A stretch of DNA of 64,000 nt from assembly GCA_000974665.1 (NCBI GenBank), contig BBSY01000001.1:62001-126000 (forward strand). Direction: 5' to 3'. The notes under the pieces are model-generated. The model had not been told where the DNA came from and ran no database searches. It saw only the letters and a list, made by a program, of their open reading frames with translations. The translations under genes were made by a program, and so were the position numbers. The stretch's first letter is position 1. Each line of letters begins with the position of its first letter. Shown here in pieces: positions 17,418 through 29,696 of this stretch. This stretch comes from an alpha proteobacterium U9-1i (GTDB taxonomy: Bacteria; Pseudomonadota; Alphaproteobacteria; Caulobacterales; Aquidulcibacteraceae).

Positions 17418-18676
17418 TGCTTTCGCTCCCGCGCATCCAGCGCGAGTCGCACCGCGACCGCCACATAGATCGTCCAGAATAAATTGTTGGCCTGCAGCGC
17501 ATGGCTTTCGCTCAACGTGTACAGCGCAAACGCCGCCAGAAACGCCGGCGCCCACAGCCCCGCATCAGCATTGAAGATAGCGCCCGCGCCGCGCCGCAAT
17601 GTCGCGAACAATTGGAGCGCAAACAAAACGACGCCCACGCGGCCAAGACCGAGCGCCAACTCAAGCCAACCCGAATGCGCCGACGCCACTTGCCAACGCA
17701 CGGCTTCGCGCACCCAATAGGCCGGCCCATTCTCTGGCAGCCAGAACGCGGAATAGCCGTAGCCGAGCCACGGCCGCGCTTCGACGAAACGTTGTGCGGC
17801 GTCCCAAATGTCGGTGCGGCCCGTCAGGGTAAGATCGCGGCCAATCATCGTGACGACCAGTTCGGGCGCCAAAAACACGATGCCGCCGCCAACGATAACC
17901 GCGCCAAGCGCGGAGGATACCACCACGATGGTCGCGATCGGCCCGCGCCGCATCAGCGCGCAGGCGACCATCACCATCAAACCAAGCGCACTGGCGATCA
18001 ACGCCGTCTTTGAGGTTGAGAGCAACACCAGCACGAACGCCGCAATCGCCGCGCCGATCCAAAAGCTCCGCCGCGCCGGCGCAACAATCGAGCATGCCGC
18101 GCAAATGGCGACGCCAAGCGCCATGATGCCGCCAAGCGTGTTCTTGTGCGTCCAAAGACCGGACCAGGCGCCCGGATGCTCGAACGTCATTGTGCCGACG
18201 TGCGGCGCAAGCAACGCGGTCGCGAACGAACCTGCGATCAGGGCAATGAACCCAAGCCCCAGCACTTCAACCAACTGCGGCCAACGATATCGCCACGCGA
18301 GATACAGTCCGAACGCCATGTTCAGCGCCAGCCAAACCGAACGCCGCAGCGTCGCGCCGGAATCGATGGACCAGAGCGTCGATACACCGGCGAGAAGCAG
18401 CAAGCCGACAAGCAGCGGTGCGGCTCCAGCCGCGCGCACCGCAGACGCACGGTCGCGCCAGATCGCCCAACCGAGAAAAGCATAGACCGGAACGAAGAAT
18501 ATCCGCGTCCAGCCTGGCGTCTCGGTCAGGCCCTGTGACTGCGCGATAGCGGCGAACAAGGGCTCAGAAAATTGGGCGAGGCAAAGTCCAGCCGCGATCG
18601 TTTCCAAGCGGTGCGGCACTGCTGGCGCGCGCGCGTGGGTTTCCTTCAGGTCGAGGGCCGATGTCGCCAGTGACAT
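17414..18676 (-). CDS. O-antigen ligase/polymerase-like membrane protein (Wzy/WaaL superfamily)
   Basis: A 420-residue protein with about eleven membrane helices and the Wzy_C-like region. That region includes GLWTHKNTLGGIMALG, STSKTALIASALGL and LTLTGRTDIWDAA, followed by WLGYGYSAFW. These are characteristic of the O-antigen ligase family, which joins or polymerises lipid-linked glycans in the periplasm. It is coupled to ruvC by a 4-nt overlap, an unusual partner. No other polysaccharide genes are adjacent, so the glycan is unknown. Confidence 0.83.
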   Translation of the reverse strand: MSLATSALDLKETHARAPAVPHRLETIAAGLCLAQFSEPLFAAIAQSQGLTETPGWTRIFFVPVYAFLGWAIWRDRASAVRAAGAAPLLVGLLLLAGVSTLWSIDSGATLRRSVWLALNMAFGLYLAWRYRWPQLVEVLGLGFIALIAGSFATALLAPHVGTMTFEHPGAWSGLWTHKNTLGGIMALGVAICAACSIVAPARRSFWIGAAIAAFVLVLLSTSKTALIASALGLMVMVACALMRRGPIATIVVVSSALGAVIVGGGIVFLAPELVVTMIGRDLTLTGRTDIWDAAQRFVEARPWLGYGYSAFWLPENGPAYWVREAVRWQVASAHSGWLELALGLGRVGVVLFALQLFATLRRGAGAIFNADAGLWAPAFLAAFALYTLSESHALQANNLFWTIYVAVAVRLALDARERKQ

Positions 18677-18759
18677 AGAGTCAACCGATGCGCCGCAACC
18701 CTTGCCAAAGCCCTAATCGGCGCGGCAAGAAACGTCAAAGTTCAATGTGTGGGGCCATA

Positions 18760-20154
18760 ATGAAATCGACCATCGCTGCGCTCGCCGCCCTGCTGACGTT
18801 CGCAAGCGTCGCCTACGCCCAACCCACGGACGACGCGACCCGCGCTCAGGCGCGGGAAATCCTCCAGCGCTCGATCGCGTTCAATTCCTCGCCTGAAGGC
18901 GGCCAAACACCCCAGCTTGCGGCTTATCTTGCTGAGCTTTACCGCGATGGGGGCTTTCCCGCCGCCGACGTCCTTATTCTTCCGCTTGAGAACACAGCAT
19001 CTTTGATTGTCCGCTATCGTGGCGATGGCTCTGGCGGGCGCCCGATCCTCTTGCTTGCCCACATGGACGTTGTGCCTGCGCTGCGCGCGGATTGGGAGCG
19101 CGACCCCTTCACCATGGTCGAAGAGAACGGCTATTTCTTCGGCCGTGGTAGCTTGGACAACAAAACCGGCATCGCACACATCACCGCAACGTTGCTGCGC
19201 CTCAAGGCTGAAGGCTTTACCCCGTCACGCGACCTGATCGTCGTGTTCAGCGGCGATGAGGAAACTTTAGGGCACACCGTACAAAATCTGCTCAGCGATC
19301 ACCGCGCACTGTTGGGTGAGGCGGAATTCGCGCTGAACTCCGATGCTGGCGGCGGCGGTTTAAACGACGCTGGGGCGCCGATGGGCTACGAGATGCAAAC
19401 GGCGGAGAAAACGTACGTTTCGTATCGTCTCACCGCGCGCAATCCGGGCGGCCACTCATCTCTGCCGCGCGCCGACAATGCGATTTTCGACCTCGCTGAC
19501 GCCATTAACCGCGTCCGTACGCATCAGTTCGCGGCAATGTGGAACGATACAACCCTGCGCAGTTTTGGGGCGGCAAGCGAAACCATAGAAGGCGAGCTTG
19601 GCGCGGCGCTGCGTCGTTTCTCGCAACGACCAGGCGATCGCCGCGCGGCAGCGATCATTTCGCGCGACCCTTCCTGGGTCGGGCAAGTGCGCACGACATG
19701 TGTGCCAACGTTGCTCGCCGGCGGGCACGCGGAGAACGCGCTGCCGCAATCGGCGACGGTTACGGTGAACTGCCGCGTATTCCCCGGCGTGCAAGTTGAG
19801 GACGTGCAAGCCGAATTGCAGCGCGTTGTGGGCGCGAACATCGAAATCCAACAAACCGATCCCGCTTTCGCCAGCGACGCTTCGCCGTTGCGAGAAGATG
19901 TGTTAGCCGCCGTCAATGCGGCCGTGCGCGCGGTTTACCCGAACGCCGGCGTTTCCCCTGGCATGTCGGCGGGCGCAACCGACGGCGTGTACTTTCGCGG
20001 CGCCGGCATTCCTACCTATGGCGTCGGCGGCGTGTTTATGAAGTTCGGCGACGATTTCGCGCATGGCCTCAACGAACGTGTGCCGGTCGATGGCTTCTAT
20101 AACGGCCTCACCCATTGGCGCGTGCTGATCATGACAATCGCCGGCCCGCGCTGA
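18760..20154 (+). CDS. Exported M20-family peptidase (copy 1)
   Basis: A 464-residue zinc peptidase with a signal peptide (MKSTIAALAALLTFASVAYAQ). Metal residues lie in LLLAHMDVVPALRADWERDPF, GRGSLDNKTG, FSGDEET (Glu pair), LNSDAGGGG and the late FAHGLNERVPVDGFYNG. The dimerisation domain includes RNPGGHSSLPRADNA. It is a close paralogue of the gene at 23057-24466, with long identical stretches. Likely a periplasmic dipeptidase or aminoacylase. The ATG at 18760 removes 24 non-signal-like residues. Confidence 0.9.
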   Translation: MKSTIAALAALLTFASVAYAQPTDDATRAQAREILQRSIAFNSSPEGGQTPQLAAYLAELYRDGGFPAADVLILPLENTASLIVRYRGDGSGGRPILLLAHMDVVPALRADWERDPFTMVEENGYFFGRGSLDNKTGIAHITATLLRLKAEGFTPSRDLIVVFSGDEETLGHTVQNLLSDHRALLGEAEFALNSDAGGGGLNDAGAPMGYEMQTAEKTYVSYRLTARNPGGHSSLPRADNAIFDLADAINRVRTHQFAAMWNDTTLRSFGAASETIEGELGAALRRFSQRPGDRRAAAIISRDPSWVGQVRTTCVPTLLAGGHAENALPQSATVTVNCRVFPGVQVEDVQAELQRVVGANIEIQQTDPAFASDASPLREDVLAAVNAAVRAVYPNAGVSPGMSAGATDGVYFRGAGIPTYGVGGVFMKFGDDFAHGLNERVPVDGFYNGLTHWRVLIMTIAGPR

Positions 20155-20302
20155 CACACTTTCCGCACTGGCGGTTGCAAACAATTGCTGTGTTGCGGCC
20201 AGGGGCCCGAACTTCGTCGAAAATCTCTCCCGAAAGGCGTGCAAGCCCTTGTCGAGCGGCGTGTGAGCCGTTCTCATGTCGGCTTCTCGTGAGGGAGAGA
20301 GC

Positions 20303-21708
<1,406 letters not shown>

Positions 21709-21712
<4 letters not shown>

Positions 21713-22953
21713 AGTGGCTTTCTCCCGCTTTGGTCGCGCTCGCGCTCGCAGCGCCCGCGGCCGCCGAAACCGTGCTCATCCGAGATGGGCGCGTGATCAC
21801 CAACACCCAAGCCGGCGTGCTTGAAGGCGACGATGTTCTCATCGTCGACAATCAAGTCCGCGCCGTCGGCGCCAACATCGCCGCCCCGCAAGGGGCGCGC
21901 GTGATCGACGCCACCGGCAAATGGGTTACGCCCGGCGTGTTCGCCGCATTGAGCCAGATCGGCTTGTCCGAAATCTCAGGCTCCGGCGCGCCAAACGACG
22001 CAAGCGTCGAAGGCGAACTGGTCTCGGCCGCCGCCGATGCCGGCGCCGCGTTCGATCACACCGTCACCGCCATTCCGGTAACGCGCATCGAGGGCGTGAC
22101 GCGCGCGGCCATCGCACCTGGCGGCGCCAACACGATGTTCTCCGGCATTGGCGCACTCGTTTCGATGAGCGGCCGCCCCGACAGCGTCTTCCGCGACGAC
22201 GCGTTTCTGGTGCTGCAAATGGGCGAAGCCGGCGCAAACCGCACCGGCGGTTCACGCGCTGCCTATTGGCCAGCGCTTGAAGCGGCCTTGCGAGACGCGC
22301 GCGAATATCCAGGCCGCTATCGCAGCGGCCAAGGCGGCGCGGTATTGAACGAAATCGACGCCCAAGCGGTGCAACCCTTCGCACAGGGACGAGGCCTCAT
22401 CCTCGTTAACGTCGAGAGCGCCACCGATATCCGTCGCTTGATCGAGTTCAAGCGCCGCAATGCGCAGCTGCGGTTCGTCATCAATGGTGGCTCCGAGGCG
22501 TGGGAAATTGCTGACGAAGTCGCCGCTTCCGGCATCCCGGTGATCATCGACACGATGCAGAACCTACCTGGCAACTTTGAGCAAATCGGCTCACGTCTCG
22601 ACAATGCCGCGATCCTCTCGCGTGCTGGCGTTCGGGTGATCATAGCCAGCCCAGCTGACGGACACCAACCGCGCCTCACATTGCAGCAAGCCGGCAACGC
22701 TGTCGCCAACGGCATGGAATGGGGCGCGGCGTTTGAATCGATCACACGCGTGCCTGCAGAAGTGTTCGGCGCAACAAACCTCGGCGTCTTGCGCGCCGGC
22801 GCAACAGCCGACGTCGTGGTGTGGGACGGCGATCCGCTCGAGGTGAAGTCCGCTCCGACCGCTGTGTTCATCGAAGGCGCCGAGCAGCCCTTGACGTCGC
22901 GCCAGACGATGCTGCGCGATCGCTACCGCCCGGGCAGCGACGCCGTTCGGTAA
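21709..22953 (+). CDS. Exported amidohydrolase-fold protein lacking the HxH motif
   Basis: A 414-residue protein with signal peptide MKWLSPALVALALAAPAAAE and full amidohydrolase architecture, ending GVLRAGATADVVVWDGDPLEVKS. Where its partner has DAHSH this protein has AALSQ (VTPGVFAALSQIGLSEISG), so the first two metal ligands are absent. The only later candidate ligand is DGHQPRLTLQQ. It may be a non-catalytic partner or use a different chemistry. Its ATG overlaps the preceding stop (ATGA), implying stoichiometric synthesis. Confidence 0.85.
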
Positions 22954-22975
22954 CAAAAGTTTGCACCCAACTGTA

Positions 22976-23006
22976 AGGCCGCCGGTTTCGCCGGCGGCCT
23001 TTTTGT
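22976..23006 (+). terminator. Rho-independent terminator
   Basis: AGGCCGCCGG (22976-22985) and CCGGCGGCCT (22991-23000) form a perfect 10-bp GC-rich stem with a 5-nt loop. A T-run follows at 23000-23004. It ends transcription of the M20/amidohydrolase operon 22 nt after the amidohydrolase stop and separates it from the next M20 gene. Confidence 0.9.
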
Positions 23007-23056
23007 TTGCCAAACGCGCGATGGCAAATCATCGTCCGACCAAGCGGGAGAGTTTC

Positions 23057-24466
23057 ATGCTGACTTGGATTGCGCGCTTTATTGGCGCGGCGCTGTTCGC
23101 GATCGTCGCCGGCGCGAGCGCGCAAGCGCAGACCGATAATCCCGCCGCGCGCGCCATGGCGCGCGACATCTTCCAGCGTGTGATCGGCATGGATACGTCG
23201 GTCGCGGGCGGGCAGACGCCAGCAATGGCCGCCTATCTCGCTGAGCGCTTCCGCGGCGCTGGCTTTCCAGCCGAGGACGTTCACGTTCTGCCGATGGACA
23301 GCACGGCCCTCCTTGTCGTGCGCTATCGGGGCGATGGTTCCGGTGGGCGCCCTATCCTATTGCTGGCGCATATGGATGTCGTCGCGGCTTTGCGCTCGGA
23401 TTGGGAACGCGACCCGTTCACCCTGGTGGAAGAGAACGGCTATTTCTTCGGGCGCGGCACGTCGGACAATAAGGCCGGCATCGCCATGCTTGCGACCACA
23501 TTTCTGACGCTGCGCGCCGAAGGCTTTACGCCGACGCGCGATCTCATTTTGGTGTTCAGCGGCGACGAAGAAACCAACCCGACCACGACACGCATTCTGC
23601 TTCGCGACCATCGCGCATTGCTGGGCGACGCCGAGTTTGCGCTGAATTCCGATGGTGGCGGTGGCGGCCTACGCGAGGCCGACGGCGCCCCATCCGCCTA
23701 CTCAATCCAGACCGCCGAAAAGACCTTCGCGACCTTCACGCTTACCGCGCGCAACCCTGGCGGCCACTCCTCCGCGCCACGCGCCGATAACGCAATCTTC
23801 GATCTCACCGACGCCATCGCGCGTCTGCGCGCCTACGAATTTCCGGTGATGTGGAACGACACCACGCTCGCATCCTTCCGTGCGCGCGCAGCGGGCGCCG
23901 AAGGCGAGTTCGGTGCGGCTTTGCGACGCTTTGTACAACGCCCCGGCGACCGCCGCGCGGCGGCGCGGCTTTCGCGCGAGCCGGGCTTCGTCGGCCAATT
24001 GCGCACCACCTGCATTCCAACGCGGCTCACCGCCGGCCACGCGGACAATGCGCTGCCGCAATCAGCCGTCGCCACGGTCAATTGCCGCATCTTCCCCGGT
24101 GTGGCCGTCAGCGAAGTGCAAGCGCAACTGCAAACTTTGTCCGGCGAAGGCGTTGAGGTGGCGTTGCGCAGCGATCTGCCCGCGACCGACCCCTCGCCGT
24201 TACGAGACGACGTGCTCGCCGCTGTCACCGCCGCCGTGCATCGCCATCATCCGGGCGTGCCAATTATCCCGAACATGGCGCCCTATTACACCGACGGCAT
24301 GTTCTATCGCGCCGCCGGCATCCCGACCTACGGCGTGGGCGAGATTTTCATGAAGGACAGCGATGCCTTCGCTCACGGCCTCAACGAACGCGTACCGGTC
24401 GAAGCGTTCTACAACGGCCTCGACCATTGGCGCATTCTGCTGACAGAGCTCGCCGGGCGCGACTGA
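23057..24466 (+). CDS. Exported M20-family peptidase (copy 2)
   Basis: A 469-residue paralogue of the first M20 gene. It has a signal peptide (LTWIARFIGAALFAIVAGASAQAQ) and the same metal motifs: LLLAHMDVVAALRSDWERDPF, GRGTSDNKAG, FSGDEETN, LNSDGGGGG and FAHGLNERVPVEAFYNG. The ATG at 23057 follows GGGAGAG. It has its own transcription unit beyond the terminator. Its stop nearly meets the convergent secA stop; a 15-bp perfect inverted repeat (24465-24479) overlaps both ends. Confidence 0.9.
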   Translation: MLTWIARFIGAALFAIVAGASAQAQTDNPAARAMARDIFQRVIGMDTSVAGGQTPAMAAYLAERFRGAGFPAEDVHVLPMDSTALLVVRYRGDGSGGRPILLLAHMDVVAALRSDWERDPFTLVEENGYFFGRGTSDNKAGIAMLATTFLTLRAEGFTPTRDLILVFSGDEETNPTTTRILLRDHRALLGDAEFALNSDGGGGGLREADGAPSAYSIQTAEKTFATFTLTARNPGGHSSAPRADNAIFDLTDAIARLRAYEFPVMWNDTTLASFRARAAGAEGEFGAALRRFVQRPGDRRAAARLSREPGFVGQLRTTCIPTRLTAGHADNALPQSAVATVNCRIFPGVAVSEVQAQLQTLSGEGVEVALRSDLPATDPSPLRDDVLAAVTAAVHRHHPGVPIIPNMAPYYTDGMFYRAAGIPTYGVGEIFMKDSDAFAHGLNERVPVEAFYNGLDHWRILLTELAGRD

Positions 24467-24469
24467 CGG

Positions 24470-27166
<2,697 letters not shown>

Positions 27167-27185
27167 GGAGCGATCAAGACCTTGA

Positions 27186-27207
27186 AACGTCTTGTGCACA
27201 AGACGTT
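27186..27207. promoter_or_regulatory. Perfect 22-bp palindrome upstream of secA
   Basis: The half-site AACGTCTTGTG (27186-27196) is followed directly by its exact reverse complement (27197-27207). It begins 20 nt upstream of the secA ATG, in the leader or promoter. There is no loop, so it reads as a dimeric-protein operator rather than a hairpin. No match to a regulator I can name. Confidence 0.7.
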
Positions 27208-27396
27208 GGATGTTTCGGCGATTGCATTAATTTTATTGTCTTTTTTGGGCCCACCGGCGCGTGTTCGCGTGCTGAAACACTCTCGACTTGTGCGCTCGCG
27301 AGACTTAAGAGCGGGCGCCGGCGGTGTCAATGCGACGGCCTTGCCCGCCCTGCCCTTAAAGGCATTGTTCCAGCGCAGAAAACGAGAGCAGAACGC

Positions 27397-28467
27397 ATGG
27401 TCCGCGCACCCTTCCGAGCCGCCCTGATCGCCTTGGCTGTCGCCCTCTCGGGCTGCGGGCTTGGTCGAGATTCTGGCAGCGATGGCAGCGGCATTTCTGA
27501 TCCGATCGTCGCCGCTACTGTGAACGGGCGGCCGATCTACACAGAGGATGTGCGTTCGCACGCGGTGGCGCTTGGCCTTCTGCAAGAAGGACAGGACCTC
27601 GACGCCAATTCGGATTCTTTCTATTTCGCGCTCGATGAGCTGATTCAGATGCGTCTGTTCGCGATGGAGGCGGAAGCGCGCGGGCTTGATCGCGAAGCGC
27701 ATGTGCGCCGGCAATTGGAGATCGCGCGCGAGCGCGTGCTTGCGGGCGCGATCTACGAAGAACTGAACGCCCGCGCGACCGACCCGGAGGCGATCGAACG
27801 GCTCTACCGCGAAAACGCATCGCGGCTTGGCCAAGGTCAGGAAATCCATCTGCGCCACATTCAGTTCGAGACACGTGAGGCCGCCGAGGCGGCCAAAAGA
27901 AGGCTCGACCAAGGCGAAAGATTTGAAGCGCTCGCTTTCGAGCTTTCGACCGACCGCGCCACCGCGCCCGATGGCGGCGACTTAGGCTTCCGCGCCGTAT
28001 CCGATCTGGCGCCGCCGATCCGCGAAGCCGCCGACACCGCGAACGTCGGAGACGTTGCCGGTCCCATCGAATACAATGGCGCTTGGCATGTCGTCCGCGT
28101 TGAAGATCGCCGCGAGCGTGGCGTGCCAAGCCTGGAAACGTTGCGCCCCCGGATCATTGACTGGCTGCGCTTCCAGGAAATCAGCCAGTTGCATGAACGT
28201 CTCGCGCGCGACGCGCGCATCGAACGCTTGCGCGAACCCGAAGTGGCGATGGAGCCCGGCGGCGAAGTGGACGCGCCGGCCGACGCAACGCCCGAGCCCG
28301 TGCGGCCCGAAACGCCGGCGCCAGGCCAAGAAGCCCCGCCCTTCCCCTTCCCCATGGGCCCAGGCGGCGTCTACACCGCGCCACAGCCCAACGCGCCGGC
28401 GCCAGCGCCGGCAGAAGCGCCTGCGGCAAATGTTGGCCAACCGCCAGCCGAAGCGCCGCAACAATGA
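27397..28467 (+). CDS. Parvulin-type peptidylprolyl isomerase lipoprotein
   Basis: A 356-residue protein with lipobox ALSGCGLG. A SurA-like N-terminal helical domain (residues about 35-135) and one parvulin domain follow (about 145-240: IHLRHIQFETREAAEAAKRRLDQG, DGGDLGFRAVSDLAPPIREA, YNGAWHVVRVEDRR). The last about 85 residues are a Pro/Ala/Glu-rich tail. Likely folds periplasmic or outer-membrane proteins. Its placement head-to-head with secA suits an export role. It overlaps argJ by 4 nt. Confidence 0.88.
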   Translation: MVRAPFRAALIALAVALSGCGLGRDSGSDGSGISDPIVAATVNGRPIYTEDVRSHAVALGLLQEGQDLDANSDSFYFALDELIQMRLFAMEAEARGLDREAHVRRQLEIARERVLAGAIYEELNARATDPEAIERLYRENASRLGQGQEIHLRHIQFETREAAEAAKRRLDQGERFEALAFELSTDRATAPDGGDLGFRAVSDLAPPIREAADTANVGDVAGPIEYNGAWHVVRVEDRRERGVPSLETLRPRIIDWLRFQEISQLHERLARDARIERLREPEVAMEPGGEVDAPADATPEPVRPETPAPGQEAPPFPFPMGPGGVYTAPQPNAPAPAPAEAPAANVGQPPAEAPQQ

Positions 28468-29696
28468 GCGAGAAGGTGTCGCCGCTCGCGCCAGCGACGT
28501 TTCCAGAGCTTCCAGCCATCGCGGGTCTAAGCGCTGCGATTGGCCGGGCGGGTTTCTACAAACACGAGCGCCCGGATCTTTTGTTGGCTCTGTGCGCACC
28601 GGGCACGAAAGCCGCCGGCGTGTTCACCACCAACGCCGTCGGCTCTGCGCCGACAGATTGGTGCAAAGCCGCCCTCGCGGCTGGCCGAGGCGGCGCGCGC
28701 GGCGTTCTCGTGAACGCGGGCTGCGCCAATTCGTTCACCGGGCCAATCGGCGATGCGGCCTGCAAGCACGCGCTCGAAGCGGCCGCCGCAAAGGTAGGTG
28801 TTGAAGCACGCGAATTGCTAGCCGCGTCCACGGGCGTGATCGGCGTGCCGCTCGACGCCACCAAGATCGAAGCGGCAGTGCCGAAGATGGAACTGAAGCC
28901 CGTCGACTGGCACGAGGCGGCGAAAGCCATTGGCACCACCGACACCTTTCCCAAAGGCGCCGGCGCACGCTGCCTAATCGACGGCGCGGAGGTGGCCATC
29001 AGCGGCATCGCCAAGGGTTCCGGCATGATCGCCCCGAACATGGCGACGATGCTGGCGTTCGTGTTCACCGACGCGGCGCTCTCCGCGCCGATCCTGAAAA
29101 CACTGCTGCGCCAGGAAACCGAAACGAGCTTTAACTCGATCACGGTCGACGGTGATCGCAGCACCAATGATTGCGTGCTGCTGTTCGCGACTGGCCAAGC
29201 CAAAGTCCCGCCGATCGCCGACGCAAAGGACCCGCGCCTCGACGGCTTCCGCGCGGCGTTGCGCGAGGTGCTTGTCGACCTTGCGATCCAGATCGTGCGC
29301 GACGGCGAGGGCGCGACGAAGCTCGTGAAGGTCAACGTCAGCGGCGCGGTGAGCGATGGCTCAGCCAAGGCGATCGCTCGCACCATTTGCGAAAGCCCCC
29401 TGGTGAAAACCGCCATCGCGGGCGAGGACGCGAACTGGGGTCGCATCGTCATGGCCATCGGCCGCGCCGATCAGCCGGTGCAAAGGCACATGATCTCCGT
29501 CGGCTTCGGCGATCTCTGGGCCGCCAAGGACGGCATGGTCTCACCCGATTACGACGAGGCCAAAATGAGCGCCTACATGAAGCGCGAAAGTCTGGAAATC
29601 AAAGTCATCGTCGGCCCCGGCGCGGGCGCCGCAAGCATGTACACGTGCGATCTCACCAAACGCTACGTAGAGATCAATGGCGACTATCGCAGCTAA
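28464..29696 (+). CDS. argJ: Bifunctional ornithine acetyltransferase/N-acetylglutamate synthase ArgJ
   Basis: A 410-residue ArgJ. The self-cleavage/catalytic Thr lies in KGSGMIAPNMATMLAFVFTDA (about residue 194), and the oxyanion-type segment ASTGVIGVPLD is near 122. NSITVDGDRSTNDCVLLFATG and the C-terminal TCDLTKRYVEINGDYRS are family-typical. It recycles the acetyl group in cyclic arginine synthesis. Translationally coupled to the parvulin gene by an ATGA overlap. Confidence 0.96.
   Translation: MSEKVSPLAPATFPELPAIAGLSAAIGRAGFYKHERPDLLLALCAPGTKAAGVFTTNAVGSAPTDWCKAALAAGRGGARGVLVNAGCANSFTGPIGDAACKHALEAAAAKVGVEARELLAASTGVIGVPLDATKIEAAVPKMELKPVDWHEAAKAIGTTDTFPKGAGARCLIDGAEVAISGIAKGSGMIAPNMATMLAFVFTDAALSAPILKTLLRQETETSFNSITVDGDRSTNDCVLLFATGQAKVPPIADAKDPRLDGFRAALREVLVDLAIQIVRDGEGATKLVKVNVSGAVSDGSAKAIARTICESPLVKTAIAGEDANWGRIVMAIGRADQPVQRHMISVGFGDLWAAKDGMVSPDYDEAKMSAYMKRESLEIKVIVGPGAGAASMYTCDLTKRYVEINGDYRS

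Noticed and set aside
27220-27250. AT-rich tract with T-run upstream of secA as a terminator
   Set aside because: No GC-rich stem precedes the T-run on either strand; it is more likely part of a promoter.
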